A stretch of DNA of 64,000 nt from Candidatus Dadabacteria bacterium (GCA_951812735.1 OX638332.1:752732-816731), one strand, 5' to 3'; shown: positions 17,049 through 26,270, counted from the first letter of the stretch. Notes: a model not told the origin generated them from the sequence alone. Program-made: numbers and translations.

Positions 17049-18026
17049 TCAGCGGCACACATAAGACCCGAAGCAGGATTTTTTCTCCCCGTTTTTCTCA
17101 ATGACCAGAAAACCCAGGGATTTATCTCTTTGGGCAAACATCCGCGCGCCACGCAGACCAAAAACTGAAACGGCGGTTGAGAAAACATCAGCTTCCGTAG
17201 CGCTTCGCGAAACGACTACAACGGAAGTCACGTCCTCGGCAGGCCACCCTGTCCTAGGGTCTATTATATGGGAGTACCTCTTCCCCCCGTGCTCAAAGTA
17301 ACGCTCATAATCCCCTGAAGTCGCAACGCCCTTGTTCACAAGGTCGATCTTCGAGATGATTTCATTGCCGCTCCCAGGTTTTCTTACTCCCACATCCCAG
17401 AGTTTTTTGCCTGCGGGAGGATCCATCGCATATATGTTTCCCCCGAAATTCACAAGTCCCCTAGTAATTCCATTTCGCTTGGCGATCTTTACCATCTCGT
17501 CAACCGCGTAGCCCTTTCCTATAGCGCCGAAATCGAGTCTGACGCAATCTCCCTCAAGGAAAACCTGAGATTTGGCTTCATCTATCTTTATTTTCCGAAA
17601 ACCCGTACATCCAAGCGCATCGCGGATTCGCGATTCCTCAGGAAGCCGTCCCGAAGCGGTCTCTCCCCGCCAGAGTTCGAAAAGACTGCCGATAGTTATG
17701 TCAAAGGCCCCGTCGGTAAGTTCTGAGTAACGAATCGAGGTCCGCACGAGATGGAGAAACTCCCTAGGGACAGAGACGGGACGGACCCCCGAGTTTCTGT
17801 TCACCTCCGCAAGAACGCTGTCATCCCTGTAGTTGCTGAAAAGCCGGTCTATTTCCTTGGTTCTCTCCACGCAGGCATCGACAACCCGGTGGAAAAGCTC
17901 CTCGCTCGGGGAATAGAGCTTGAGCTCCACGGTTGAGCCCATCGAGTAAAAGGATCTCTGGTAGAGATTTTCCGCACCGTGGGAACAGGAACACAAAAGC
18001 AGGACTAAGAGCGCAAGCAAACGCAT
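17049..18026 (-). CDS. apbE: FAD:protein FMN transferase (ApbE), lipoprotein form
   Basis: ApbE cleaves FAD and attaches FMN to a Thr or Ser of target proteins outside the cytosol. The 325-residue protein has a short lipoprotein signal (Cys at 12 and 14), then ApbE blocks: YSMGSTVELKLYS, FSNYRDDSVLAEVN, TDGAFDITIGSLFELW, LDFGAIGKGYAVD, GLVNFGGNIYAMD and, near the C-terminus, YSHIIDPRTGWPA with the Mg-binding region and SATEADVFSTAV. All key segments are present, so it should be active. The obvious target in this window is the FMN-binding protein encoded convergently at 15968-16519. Confidence 0.93.
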   Translation of the reverse strand: MRLLALLVLLLCSCSHGAENLYQRSFYSMGSTVELKLYSPSEELFHRVVDACVERTKEIDRLFSNYRDDSVLAEVNRNSGVRPVSVPREFLHLVRTSIRYSELTDGAFDITIGSLFELWRGETASGRLPEESRIRDALGCTGFRKIKIDEAKSQVFLEGDCVRLDFGAIGKGYAVDEMVKIAKRNGITRGLVNFGGNIYAMDPPAGKKLWDVGVRKPGSGNEIISKIDLVNKGVATSGDYERYFEHGGKRYSHIIDPRTGWPAEDVTSVVVVSRSATEADVFSTAVSVFGLRGARMFAQRDKSLGFLVIEKNGEKKSCFGSYVCR

Positions 18027-18055
18027 GTCTTCACAATTACGTAAACCGTGTTTAT

Positions 18056-18136
18056 GCGAGAGGAGGGAGTCGAACCCTCACACCCTAAGGTACTAGATCC
18101 TAAATCTAGCGCGTCTGCCTGTTCCGCCACTCTCGC
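18056..18136 (-). tRNA. tRNA-Leu (anticodon UAG)
   Basis: On the minus strand the acceptor GCGAGAG pairs with CTCTCGC. The anticodon arm is CTAGA-TTTAGGA-TCTAG, anticodon TAG. A variable arm and a GGTTCGA T-loop are present. CCA is not encoded. Confidence 0.95.
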
Positions 18137-18206
18137 CCTTTTAAGTCAAAATCGGCAAGGCCCGAAATTATGTTTCCGGACAGCGCCGTAAGACGCAAAA
18201 TGAAGT

Positions 18207-18279
18207 GGGCTGCGAGGGATTCGAACCCACGACCGACTGATTAAGAGTCAGCTGCTCTACCAGACTGAGCTAGCAGCCC
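18207..18279 (-). tRNA. tRNA-Lys (anticodon CUU)
   Basis: A 73-nt cloverleaf on the minus strand: acceptor GGGCTGC with GCAGCCC, anticodon loop CTCTTAA (anticodon CTT), T-loop GTTCGAATC. It precedes tRNA-Leu by 70 nt and is probably cotranscribed with it. CCA is not encoded. Confidence 0.95.
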
Positions 18280-18325
18280 GCAAACAGAATAACAGAAAAG
18301 AAAATAAATGAAACCTGCAACACCC

Positions 18326-18344
18326 TTCAGTTGAGGCAACTGAA
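18326..18344. repeat. Short inverted repeat between the tRNA pair and the MscS gene
   Basis: TTCAGTTG-AGG-CAACTGAA, a perfect 8-bp stem with a 3-nt loop. It lies upstream of the minus-strand tRNAs and the plus-strand MscS gene; no T-tract follows closely, so its role is open. Confidence 0.4.
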
Positions 18345-18358
18345 AAACTCCCGTCTTT

Positions 18359-19315
18359 TTGAACTCTCCACTAAAATTGTATACTTTTGAGACCGTGGAA
18401 AATCTAATAAATCACTTCAGGGAATATCATAACGCCTACCACACGCAGATAGAAAACCTGGCGCTGTCTGTTCTGATAGTGGTAATTCTGCTTTTCCTGA
18501 GAAGAATTCTCATATCCCTCATAGCCAAGAATGTAAAAGATCCCAAGACCGTTTATCACTCCAAACGTATCATCGGGTACGGCCACGCTTTTCTTCTCGT
18601 AATACTGCTCGGCAGCGTGTGGATAAAGGGTTTCGGTTCCATAGGAACCTACTTGGGTATAGCGAGTGCCGGTATCGCGATAGCCCTTCATGAAACCATA
18701 GCCAACATCGCTGGATGGTTCTTCATACTCTGGAGAAAACCCTTCGTAATAGGGGACCGGATACAGATAGGAGAAGACAAGGGAGACGTAATAGACTTAA
18801 GGCTGTTTCAGTTCAGCATGGTCGAGATCGGAAACTGGGTTGAAGCGGAACAGAGCACGGGCAGGATTATACATATTCCCAACAGTCAGGTGATGAAGGA
18901 AAGGACCGCGAATTACCACGGCGGATTCAATTACATATGGAATGAAATACAGATTCTCGTGACGTTTGAGAGCAACTGGAGAAAAACCCGCGAGATTCTC
19001 GAGAAGATAGCAAAAGAAAAAATCGAATCCTCGGCAAGGCAGGCTGAAGCACAACTGCGTCAAGCCGCTGAGAGATACATGATACATTTCTCGAAGCTCA
19101 CCCCGGCGGTTTACATGTCTGCAAGAGACAGCGGAGTGCTGTTCTCAATCAGGTATATGATAAACCCGAGACAGAAAAGGGGCTCGGAGCAGGGTCTGTG
19201 GGAAGTGATACTGGACGAGTTTGAAAAGCATCCCGATATCGAGCTCGCTTACCCGACGACGCGTTTCTACACGTATACGCAGGAGAGCCCAGACGGAAAA
19301 AGTCCAACTTCCTGA
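18359..19315 (+). CDS. MscS-family mechanosensitive ion channel
   Basis: MscS channels open under membrane tension to release solutes on hypo-osmotic shock. This protein (318 aa) has two N-terminal hydrophobic segments (about 34-55 and 70-92), then the pore helix and beta-domain signature: GIASAGIAIALHETIANIAGW, FVIGDRIQIGEDKGDVIDL and HIPNSQVMKE. The C-terminal part is longer and charged, with QAEAQLRQAAERYMIHFSK resembling a cytosolic cage variant. The start is uncertain: TTG at 18359 is used here, and a TTG at 18377 or a GTG at 18395 are alternatives. No Shine-Dalgarno is evident. No obvious operon partner; the M16 protease gene is convergent. Confidence 0.88.
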   Translation: MNSPLKLYTFETVENLINHFREYHNAYHTQIENLALSVLIVVILLFLRRILISLIAKNVKDPKTVYHSKRIIGYGHAFLLVILLGSVWIKGFGSIGTYLGIASAGIAIALHETIANIAGWFFILWRKPFVIGDRIQIGEDKGDVIDLRLFQFSMVEIGNWVEAEQSTGRIIHIPNSQVMKERTANYHGGFNYIWNEIQILVTFESNWRKTREILEKIAKEKIESSARQAEAQLRQAAERYMIHFSKLTPAVYMSARDSGVLFSIRYMINPRQKRGSEQGLWEVILDEFEKHPDIELAYPTTRFYTYTQESPDGKSPTS

Positions 19316-19330
19316 ACCAGAGCGAATCTA

Positions 19331-22003
19331 CTACTGTTTATCCCCCGAGGAACTCTCCTCGGGTTTCAGGACAGCGACGGCGGCCGCCTCGGGATTTATG
19401 TATTTCCTGGCTACCCTCACCACATCATCCGCCGTGACAGCAAGGATTTTCTCCGGGAATTTTCTGTATTCGTAAGTTCCTATCCCGTAAAGCTCGTCAA
19501 ACCCGACCGTGGACGCCTGGGCCGAATTTCTCTGGAGGCCTATCTCAAAGCTTCCGACTATGTAGTTTTTCGCCCTCTCAAGCTCCTGCTCCCCTACTCC
19601 ATTTAAAACAAGCTGAAGCTGCTCCTTTATAGCCCCGAGAGCTTCTTTTTCCTTCTGCGGGGCGGTTCCTATATAGACGCCAAAATAGCCCCCCTCCATC
19701 CCCGGAATGTAAAACGAGGTTACAGCGTACGCGAGGCTTTTTTTATCCCGAAGTTCAATGAAAAGTCTCCCTCCCTGGCCGGAAAGAACAGTATTGAGAA
19801 CTTCAAACGCGTAGCGGTCCCGGCTTTTAAAACCCGGAGCATGATAGCCCACAATAATGTGGGTCTGGGCCTTTTCCTTCTCAAATTCGACGTTTTCCCT
19901 TGCGGCAGAAAGGGCGGATTCGCGAGGCGGGCGGATCTTCTTGAAACCATCTTTTTTCATGCCGCCGAACAGCTTTTCAAGAGTGCCAAGAGTCCTCTCC
20001 GCATCAACATCACCCGCAACGGAGATAACCATGTTCTCGGGCCTTATGACTTTTCGGTAGAATTTCCGGACATCGGCCGAAGTAAACCCGTTTACGTTTT
20101 CCTCGGTCCCAAGAACGTTGAACCTGTAGGGGTGCTTAAGAAAAAGGGTCCCGAGAAAATTTCTCACTGTCTTTCCCGTGAGGCTGTCTTTCTGTTTTTC
20201 CAAAGCGGCCAGAATTTCCCTTCTTCCCCGCTCCATCTCTTCATTGGAAAAAGATGGGTTAAGTATGACGTCGGAGAAAATATCCATGGCCCCTTCAAAG
20301 TTCTCGCTTAGAGCTGAGAGAGTCACTCCAATGCTGTTTTTTCCCGAAAAGCCATCAACCGTTCCCCCGAGCCCCTCTATCTGTACGGCTATATCTTCAG
20401 CGGAGCGGCTTAAGGTACCTCGGGTGAACATCTCGGCCGTGAAATTTGAAATTCCGTTTGTACCTTCATCTTCATATCTAAGACCGCCAAGAAACACCGC
20501 GTGAATGGAGAAAAGCGGAACTGCGGGATTATGTTTCAAAAGAACCCGGATTCCGTTTGAAAGCTCGTATTTCTTAAATTCTGCCTGTGCTTGGGAAACT
20601 TTTTTCTTTTCTTTTTTGGAAGTCACCTTTGGAAAGACAAGGGCTTTCTTTAAATCTCGCTCGACCCCACTGGTCTTGTCTTTCGGAAGAAGTGCTCCCG
20701 CAGTGAGATTTTTCTCCACTAGGTATTTCCTAGCCACGCGCAGTACGTCCTCGGGGGTTACGCCTCGCACCCTCTCAAGGTAAAGACGCTCGTAGCCGTG
20801 ATCCCCCGTTTCAATCTCAAAGTACCCGAGTTTTCTCGCCTGGCCCTGCATTGTCTCTTTGGCGCGGATGAAGTCTCTTTCTATGTTCGTTTTGGCGCGG
20901 GCAAGCTCCTCGGCTTCAATAGGTTCAGTCTTTATAAGTTCTATCTCGGCTATTATCTCCCCAGAGGCTTTTTCGACTTTCCCGGGATCGAGCACTCCAC
21001 CCACGATGAAAAGGCCGCTTTCCTTGAGGCTGTAAGCGTAGGCGTATATATCGTTTACCGTGGCATTGCGCTCTTTTAGCTTTCTGTAGAGCCTTGAGCT
21101 GTCCCCAGTACCGAGTATGCCGCTTATCACGTCAAGAACCGGCGTATCCGCGTGGCTTGCCGAAGGGGTGTGAAAAGCGAAGCTGAAGTAGCCCGTGCTC
21201 ACGTCACGACCAAGAACGAAGGTTCTCGCGCTTTTCTGTTCGGGTTCGGGGAGAAACTCGCACGTGGGAGTTTTTCTTTTCTTTATTTTTCCGAAAGTTC
21301 CCGCCACTGCGTCTTTTATGCCCTCGGGATCAAAATCCCCGACCACAACGAGAATCATATTGTCAGGCGAATACCATTTTCTGTAGAAATCCAAAATTCC
21401 GTCTCTTGTGAAGCTCCCCACGCTCTGCTTGGTTCCTATTATAGGCCGCCCGTATGGATGAACGCTGTAGGCGGTGGAAAAAAGCTTCTGGCTGAGCACT
21501 CTTGAAGGAGAGTCCTCTCCCCTTCTTATCTCTTCCTGAACGACCTCCAGTTCTTTCTCAAGCTCGGCGGGGTCAAAAGTCGAATTCTCCATGACATCAG
21601 AGAGCAGATCCAGAGCCATTGGCAAGAAGCGCTTAGCGCTTACGATGTAGTAAACAGTCTCGTCAAAAGAGGTAAACGCATTTATGTCTCCGCCGCCCGC
21701 CTCGACCATCCTGGCTATCTCTCCTACCTGTCTTTTCCCCGTCCCCTTAAAAAGCATGTGTTCGTGCACGTGCGCAAGTCCGTACTCGCCCTCCACCTCG
21801 CACGCGCTTCCGGTCTTAACCCACACGTTGACGGCAACAACCGGAGAGGAATCGTTTCTCTCAAGAAGCACGGTCATGCCGTTCTCAAGGCTGTATTTCG
21901 TTACTCCGTCAACACCACTCAAGGGCTTCGCATTCAAACTCATAAAGTTTACTCCTGTAATCAAAATGAATAAAAAAAGTAATTTGAAAACCCCGTTCAT
22001 CAA
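19331..22003 (-). CDS. Double-domain M16 (insulinase/pitrilysin-type) zinc protease
   Basis: This exported protein (890 aa) is two fused M16 units, as in PqqL-like proteases that degrade peptides in the periplasm. A signal peptide precedes residue 25. The first half is catalytic: the inverted zinc motif HVHEH at 78-82 and the distal Glu in ELEVVQEEIRRGED (about 157-165). The second half (from about 470) repeats the fold (NGIRVLLKHNPAVPLFSIHAVF) but its motif is NFTAEMFTRGT, without the metal ligands, so it is the usual inactive closing half. Within it, GGRLFIELRDKKSLAYAV is the R/Y substrate-binding signature. pssA follows after it on the minus strand upstream. Confidence 0.92.
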   Translation of the reverse strand: MMNGVFKLLFLFILITGVNFMSLNAKPLSGVDGVTKYSLENGMTVLLERNDSSPVVAVNVWVKTGSACEVEGEYGLAHVHEHMLFKGTGKRQVGEIARMVEAGGGDINAFTSFDETVYYIVSAKRFLPMALDLLSDVMENSTFDPAELEKELEVVQEEIRRGEDSPSRVLSQKLFSTAYSVHPYGRPIIGTKQSVGSFTRDGILDFYRKWYSPDNMILVVVGDFDPEGIKDAVAGTFGKIKKRKTPTCEFLPEPEQKSARTFVLGRDVSTGYFSFAFHTPSASHADTPVLDVISGILGTGDSSRLYRKLKERNATVNDIYAYAYSLKESGLFIVGGVLDPGKVEKASGEIIAEIELIKTEPIEAEELARAKTNIERDFIRAKETMQGQARKLGYFEIETGDHGYERLYLERVRGVTPEDVLRVARKYLVEKNLTAGALLPKDKTSGVERDLKKALVFPKVTSKKEKKKVSQAQAEFKKYELSNGIRVLLKHNPAVPLFSIHAVFLGGLRYEDEGTNGISNFTAEMFTRGTLSRSAEDIAVQIEGLGGTVDGFSGKNSIGVTLSALSENFEGAMDIFSDVILNPSFSNEEMERGRREILAALEKQKDSLTGKTVRNFLGTLFLKHPYRFNVLGTEENVNGFTSADVRKFYRKVIRPENMVISVAGDVDAERTLGTLEKLFGGMKKDGFKKIRPPRESALSAARENVEFEKEKAQTHIIVGYHAPGFKSRDRYAFEVLNTVLSGQGGRLFIELRDKKSLAYAVTSFYIPGMEGGYFGVYIGTAPQKEKEALGAIKEQLQLVLNGVGEQELERAKNYIVGSFEIGLQRNSAQASTVGFDELYGIGTYEYRKFPEKILAVTADDVVRVARKYINPEAAAVAVLKPEESSSGDKQ

Positions 22004-22027
22004 CTCCGACCGCCTGAGGAAAAAACC

Positions 22028-22861
22028 TTAGGATTCATCACCCGCTAAGGCTTCCGATTCTTTGCCCCGCGATTTTGCCTTCCCGACAAGCTTCCAGGCA
22101 CAATGTCCGAGCTCGAGGAGAAAATAGCAGTAAGTTATAGCGACCGCGACCACTCCGGGGTTGGTGATAAGCGCCGTAATGATTATGGAGCCCGCGACAA
22201 GAGTGCTGAAAGGCCCGAATCTGGCAAGCCGCGGGAATTTTCTGTGAGGAACCTCGCTCACCATAACAAGTCCCACAATGGGAGCGAAGAAAAGATAAAA
22301 AGATTCCATAAGGGGGGTAGTAATGATCTGAAACTCGGAGAAAAGCAGTATCGGAGACAGAATAAGCCCCGCAGCCATTGGACTCGGAAGACCCGTAAAC
22401 ATGCGCTTTTCCTTTGTCGTGAACTGCACATTGAAGCGCGCAAGCCTAAGCGCCGCGCAGACCACGTAAAAAAGCATTGCCATCAGTGCCGGTTTTCCGT
22501 AATCCGAGAGCCCCCACACGTAAAGAAGCACCGCCGGCGCAACTCCGAATGATACAAGGTCGCAGAGAGAGTCATAGGACGCACCGAAGTGACTTTCCGA
22601 GTTAAGAGCTCTCGCTATCCTGCCGTCAAGCATGTCGACAAGTACCGCCATGCCGATAAATGCCGCGGCCCACCAGAATCGATTGAAAAGCCACTGCTCG
22701 GAAACACCTCCGGAACCGTAGTCACCGTGTATGGAAATCGAAGTCGCGATGGATGCGAGCCCAAGCGTAAGGCCCAGAGTTGTGAGCAGGCTCGGCAGTA
22801 TCGGAATAAGCCTCCCCGGTCGGGGGGATCTTCTCTTTTTCTTTTTTTTCACGTTAACCAT
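22028..22861 (-). CDS. pssA: CDP-diacylglycerol-serine O-phosphatidyltransferase
   Basis: PssA makes phosphatidylserine from CDP-diacylglycerol and L-serine in the inner membrane, the step before Psd. This is the membrane-spanning type II form. The CDP-alcohol phosphotransferase motif DG-x2-AR-x8-G-x3-D-x3-D is intact (DGRIARALNSESHFGASYDSLCD region). About seven hydrophobic segments follow a very basic N-terminus (KKKKKRR). Its start overlaps the psd stop by 13 nt, so psd and pssA are translationally coupled. Confidence 0.94.
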   Translation of the reverse strand: MVNVKKKKKRRSPRPGRLIPILPSLLTTLGLTLGLASIATSISIHGDYGSGGVSEQWLFNRFWWAAAFIGMAVLVDMLDGRIARALNSESHFGASYDSLCDLVSFGVAPAVLLYVWGLSDYGKPALMAMLFYVVCAALRLARFNVQFTTKEKRMFTGLPSPMAAGLILSPILLFSEFQIITTPLMESFYLFFAPIVGLVMVSEVPHRKFPRLARFGPFSTLVAGSIIITALITNPGVVAVAITYCYFLLELGHCAWKLVGKAKSRGKESEALAGDES

Positions 22862-23496
22862 GCTATAACTGTCCTGCCGGCCACAACCTTCTGCCCCACC
22901 TCAACACCCACCTTCACGTCGGCGGGCAGGTACACATCCACCCTTGAACCAAACTTTATCATCCCGAATTTTTCCCCGATTTCCAACACGTCGCCAAATT
23001 TTGCGCGCGATACGATCCTTCTCGCAAGAAAACCGGCCACCTGAACAATGACTACCCTGACACCGTTTTCGCACTCGATCAGGGTTATGAGCCGCTCGTT
23101 GGCATCGGAAGAATTTTTCTCGAAAGCCATTCTGAATTCCCCAGGGTAATAGGTAGTTCCGACAACTTTGCCGGAAACGGGGGATCTGTTTATATGGCAG
23201 TCGAAGATCGAGAGGAAAATACTTATTCTTCTCGTGTTTCGTTTAAGGTAGTCGTCTTCCAAGACCTCGGAAATATCTATTATTTTTCCGTCCGCAGGAC
23301 AAATCACGGAACCGGGATCAAGCGGAGGAAGCTCCCTTTCAGGATCCCTGAAAAAAAAGACAAAAAAAGCGGTAAGCAGAAAAAAAACGACGAAAAGAAG
23401 GAAAAAGCCCAAGAGCGCGAGGATAAGACAAAGCGCGGCGGAAACAAAAACTATACTGAGTCCTTCGCTTTCGACCCTCACAAATCGAAAATCCAT
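22849..23496 (-). CDS. psd: Phosphatidylserine decarboxylase proenzyme
   Basis: Psd decarboxylates phosphatidylserine to phosphatidylethanolamine. This is the short type (215 aa) with N-terminal membrane segments (about 14-50), then FFFRDPERELPP, VICPADGKI, and DCHINRSPVSGKVV. The self-cleavage site is the C-terminal FGSRVDVYLP, where the Ser of GSR becomes the pyruvoyl group. It starts within a TGATG overlap with the ilvC stop, so ilvC, psd and pssA form one coupled transcript. Confidence 0.94.
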   Translation of the reverse strand: MDFRFVRVESEGLSIVFVSAALCLILALLGFFLLFVVFFLLTAFFVFFFRDPERELPPLDPGSVICPADGKIIDISEVLEDDYLKRNTRRISIFLSIFDCHINRSPVSGKVVGTTYYPGEFRMAFEKNSSDANERLITLIECENGVRVVIVQVAGFLARRIVSRAKFGDVLEIGEKFGMIKFGSRVDVYLPADVKVGVEVGQKVVAGRTVIAWLT

Positions 23497-24512
23497 CAGT
23501 TCTTGTCTTTATCAACCAGCCTTTTCTGGAAAAGCGAGCTCATCATGCCCCTAAGCTCGGCTCCGACGTTTTCAATCGGATGTTCTTCACCCTGTCTCAG
23601 AAGCGCGTTATAGGTGGGTCTTCCGGCCTGATTCTCAAGTATCCATTCCGTGGCGAACTGCCCGGACTGGATTTCCCCGACTATCTTTTTCATCTCCTGT
23701 TTTACGGAGTCGTTTATGAGCCTTGGGCCTCTGGTTATATCTCCGAATTTAGCCGTATCGCTTACCGAATAGCGCATGTTCGCTATTCCGCCCTCATATA
23801 TGAGGTCAACTATCAGCTTGACTTCATGGCAGCATTCGAAATAAGCCATCTCGGGCGGATAACCGGCCTCGACAAGCGTCTCGTATCCAGCCAGGATAAG
23901 GGCCGTGAGTCCCCCGCAGAGGACCGACTGCTCCCCGAAAAGGTCGGTTTCGGTTTCATCCTTGAAAGTTGTTTCTATAACGCCCGCCCTCGAGCATCCA
24001 ATGGCCCGGGCATAAGCAAGGGAAAGATCCTTCGCGTTACCCGTCGGATTCTGGTGAACTGCTACGAGTCCCGGTACCCCGGCACCTCCGACGTACTGGT
24101 CTCTTACCGTGTGCCCAGGAGCCTTCGGAGCAACCATGAACACGTCCACATCCGCAGGAGGTTTTATCTGTCCGTAGTGAATGTTGAAACCGTGACTGAA
24201 CATAAGTGCGTTTCCGGCAACCAGGTTCTTTTCAATATTCTCATGGTATATCGCCGGCTGGTAAGTGTCTGGAGCCAGCAGAACCACTATGTCCGCAGAT
24301 TTAGAAGCGGCTGAGACGGTTTTTACGTTAAAGCCCGCCTCCTTGGCTTTTTTCCAGTTGGCCCCGTCCTTAATATCCGCAACCGTGACCGAAACTCCGC
24401 TGTCTCGTAAGTTCTGAGCATGAGCGTGGCCCTGACTTCCGTAACCTATTATCGCAATTTTTTTCTTTTTAAGCTTAGACGAATCAATATCCTCATCGTA
24501 GTAAACTTTCAC
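23496..24512 (-). CDS. ilvC: Ketol-acid reductoisomerase, class I
   Basis: IlvC converts acetolactate or acetohydroxybutyrate to the dihydroxy acid in branched-chain amino acid synthesis, using NADPH and Mg2+. The N-terminal Rossmann motif [13 protein letters not shown] is clear; the Mg-binding residues are in [12 protein letters not shown] and the second acidic helix ([17 protein letters not shown]). The length of 338 aa fits the short class I enzyme. It lies 15 nt downstream of ilvN and overlaps psd by one base. Confidence 0.97.
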   Translation of the reverse strand: MKVYYDEDIDSSKLKKKKIAIIGYGSQGHAHAQNLRDSGVSVTVADIKDGANWKKAKEAGFNVKTVSAASKSADIVVLLAPDTYQPAIYHENIEKNLVAGNALMFSHGFNIHYGQIKPPADVDVFMVAPKAPGHTVRDQYVGGAGVPGLVAVHQNPTGNAKDLSLAYARAIGCSRAGVIETTFKDETETDLFGEQSVLCGGLTALILAGYETLVEAGYPPEMAYFECCHEVKLIVDLIYEGGIANMRYSVSDTAKFGDITRGPRLINDSVKQEMKKIVGEIQSGQFATEWILENQAGRPTYNALLRQGEEHPIENVGAELRGMMSSLFQKRLVDKDKN

Positions 24513-24527
24513 CCGTTATATCCTCCT

Positions 24528-25022
24528 TTACTTGCTTTTCTTGTTCGCCCGGAACATGGCGACGGTTCCCGTTCTTGCGATTTCCTTTATCCCGAAAGGT
24601 CTTTGAAGTTCCATAAACGCCTGGATCTTCTGCTCGTCCCCCGTAACCTCGAATGTGTAGGACCTCGCAGATACGTCAACGACCTTGGCCCGGAATATGT
24701 CGGCGATCCGCAGAATTTCCGCCTTGGACTCGGCCTTCGCGTCGATCTTTATGAGAACCATCTCTCTCTCGACACGGTCAAGTTCGGTCATGTCAACAAC
24801 CTTGATCACGTTAACCATGTTGTTGAATCTTTTGATTATCTGCTGAATTATGGCTTCGTCACCGGTTGTGACCAGAGTTATTCTAGATGTTCCCGGTTCC
24901 TGGGTTTCCGCAACGTTAAGACTCTCTATGTTAAAATCTCTCGCGCTGAAAAGCCCGGCAATTCTTGAAAGTACCCCGGCTTCATTGTCTACCGTTATGG
25001 ATATGGTGTGCCTCGATTTCAT
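24528..25022 (-). CDS. ilvN: Acetolactate synthase small (regulatory) subunit
   Basis: IlvN binds the catalytic IlvB subunit and gives valine feedback inhibition. The 164-residue protein has the N-terminal ACT domain (HTISITVDNEAGVLSRIAGLFSARDFNIESL, residues 4-34) and the conserved C-terminal domain (LIKIDAKAESKAEILRIADIFRAKVVDVS). It is the first gene of ilvN-ilvC-psd-pssA. No ilvB is next to it: the upstream neighbour is grxD with a 106-nt gap, so the large subunit must be encoded elsewhere. Confidence 0.94.
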   Translation of the reverse strand: MKSRHTISITVDNEAGVLSRIAGLFSARDFNIESLNVAETQEPGTSRITLVTTGDEAIIQQIIKRFNNMVNVIKVVDMTELDRVEREMVLIKIDAKAESKAEILRIADIFRAKVVDVSARSYTFEVTGDEQKIQAFMELQRPFGIKEIARTGTVAMFRANKKSK

Positions 25023-25128
25023 GGAACCTCCAAACTATGGTGAAAAATTATTAAGGAACCGCAATTATACCGAATCCCCGAAAAATGTTAATACCCCCAG
25101 CAACAGAATTGACCGTCGCCAAAACCTC

Positions 25129-25449
25129 TCAGCCCTGCGCGTCCCCCGTGAGAATTTCCCCGAGTTCCCCGTTTACATGCATGTCAGTGCATATATCGCA
25201 TCCGCCTATGAAATTGCCGTTAACGTAGAGTTGCGGAAGCGTCGGCCACTGCGAGTAGTCTTTTATCCCCTGGCGGATCTCCGAATCCAAGAGAACGTCG
25301 ACGGTTTCGTAATCCACTCGGTAGAAGTTGAGAATATTTACCACCTGCGCCGAGAAACCACACTTAGGCGCATCTTTTGAACCCTTCATGTAGAGAACAA
25401 TAGGATTCTCTTCGATCTGATGTTCTATTTTTTTCTGTATATCCGACAT
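25129..25449 (-). CDS. grxD: Monothiol (CGFS) glutaredoxin, Grx4 type
   Basis: CGFS glutaredoxins bind a glutathione-ligated 2Fe-2S cluster and deliver it to targets, usually together with BolA proteins. Residues 20-35 (YMKGSKDAPKCGFSAQ) carry the CGFS motif with Cys30. WPTLPQLYVNGNFIGGCDI provides the cis-Pro and glutathione site. Length of 106 aa is standard. It lies 11 nt downstream of the bolA-type gene, a pairing found widely in Proteobacteria. Confidence 0.95.
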   Translation of the reverse strand: MSDIQKKIEHQIEENPIVLYMKGSKDAPKCGFSAQVVNILNFYRVDYETVDVLLDSEIRQGIKDYSQWPTLPQLYVNGNFIGGCDICTDMHVNGELGEILTGDAQG

Positions 25450-25460
25450 TTCTCTGCTCC

Positions 25461-25703
25461 TTATTTTTTAAGCTTCTCCCACTGATCGTCCGTATAGGTT
25501 TTTATCGAGATGGCATGAATTTCGGACTCCATAGCATCTCCAAGCGCCGCGTAAACAAGCTTGTGACGCTCAAGCGGCGGCTTGCCCCTGAACTGTTCGG
25601 ATACCACGACCGCCTGAAAATGCGTTCCGTCCCCCTCGACCTCGACAAACGACGTCTGAATACCCCGCTCTATCATCTCGCGAACCTGCTGCGTTTCCAT
25701 CAC
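25461..25703 (-). CDS. BolA/IbaG family protein
   Basis: This 80-residue protein has the BolA fold: VEGDGTHFQAVVVSEQFRGKPPLERHKLVYAALGD, with the conserved RHKLVY block and the C-terminal HAISIKTYT strand. BolA proteins form 2Fe-2S heterocomplexes with CGFS glutaredoxins; the partner gene is immediately downstream. The His of RHKLVY is the usual cluster ligand. It resembles the IbaG subgroup in size. Confidence 0.92.
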   Translation of the reverse strand: MMETQQVREMIERGIQTSFVEVEGDGTHFQAVVVSEQFRGKPPLERHKLVYAALGDAMESEIHAISIKTYTDDQWEKLKK

Positions 25704-25826
25704 AGCGGGAAATTATATACGCATATAAGTACGTTTCCAAGAAAAGGGCTCAGTATCGAGTTGTCTTGCAAAAATCCTCGGCTGTTTTATCTTTAATGTA
25801 CCCAGGAAAAGAGGTTTCAAGCGCAG

Positions 25827-26270
25827 ATGAAAGTAAGAGAAATAATGAGCAGTCCAGTGGTAACCGCCAACGAAAACGACTCGCTTGAGCAGTGCGCGCG
25901 CAAGATGCTTGAACTTAGAATCGACGAACTTCCCGTGGTAAACGACGACGGAGAACTTACGGGATTTCTCTCCGTAACCGACTTTGTCGCCAAGAAAGCC
26001 ACCGTCTCCTTCTCTAGAACCGAGGTCCTCGAGCTTTTCGGACAATGGTTTGACAGGGGAGAAATCGAAAAGACATACAAGGAGGCCAAGCGCACCACCG
26101 CGAGGGAAGTAATGAGCAGCCCCGTCATATCCATCGGCCCGGACAAATCTGTAAAAGAGGTATTTGAGAAACTGGCCGGAGCCGGCATCCACAGCGTCGT
26201 CGTGGTTGAGGACGAAAAGCCCGTGGGACTGGTCTCCGTATCAGATTTTCTGAAACTGATCGTAAGATAA
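25827..26270 (+). CDS. Tandem CBS-domain protein
   Basis: The protein (147 aa) is a stand-alone pair of CBS domains, which bind adenine nucleotides and act as energy sensors. The first copy covers residues 1-55 (VREIMSSPVVTANENDSL, then GFLSVTDF) and the second residues 92-147 (AREVMSSPVISIGPDKSV, then GLVSVSDF). No enzyme domain is attached. AGGAAAAGAG lies upstream of the start. The release-factor homologue follows after 24 nt. Confidence 0.9.
   Translation: MKVREIMSSPVVTANENDSLEQCARKMLELRIDELPVVNDDGELTGFLSVTDFVAKKATVSFSRTEVLELFGQWFDRGEIEKTYKEAKRTTAREVMSSPVISIGPDKSVKEVFEKLAGAGIHSVVVVEDEKPVGLVSVSDFLKLIVR

Noticed and set aside
23580-24314. 244-codon open frame opposite ilvC
   Set aside because: Shadow of a complete ilvC.
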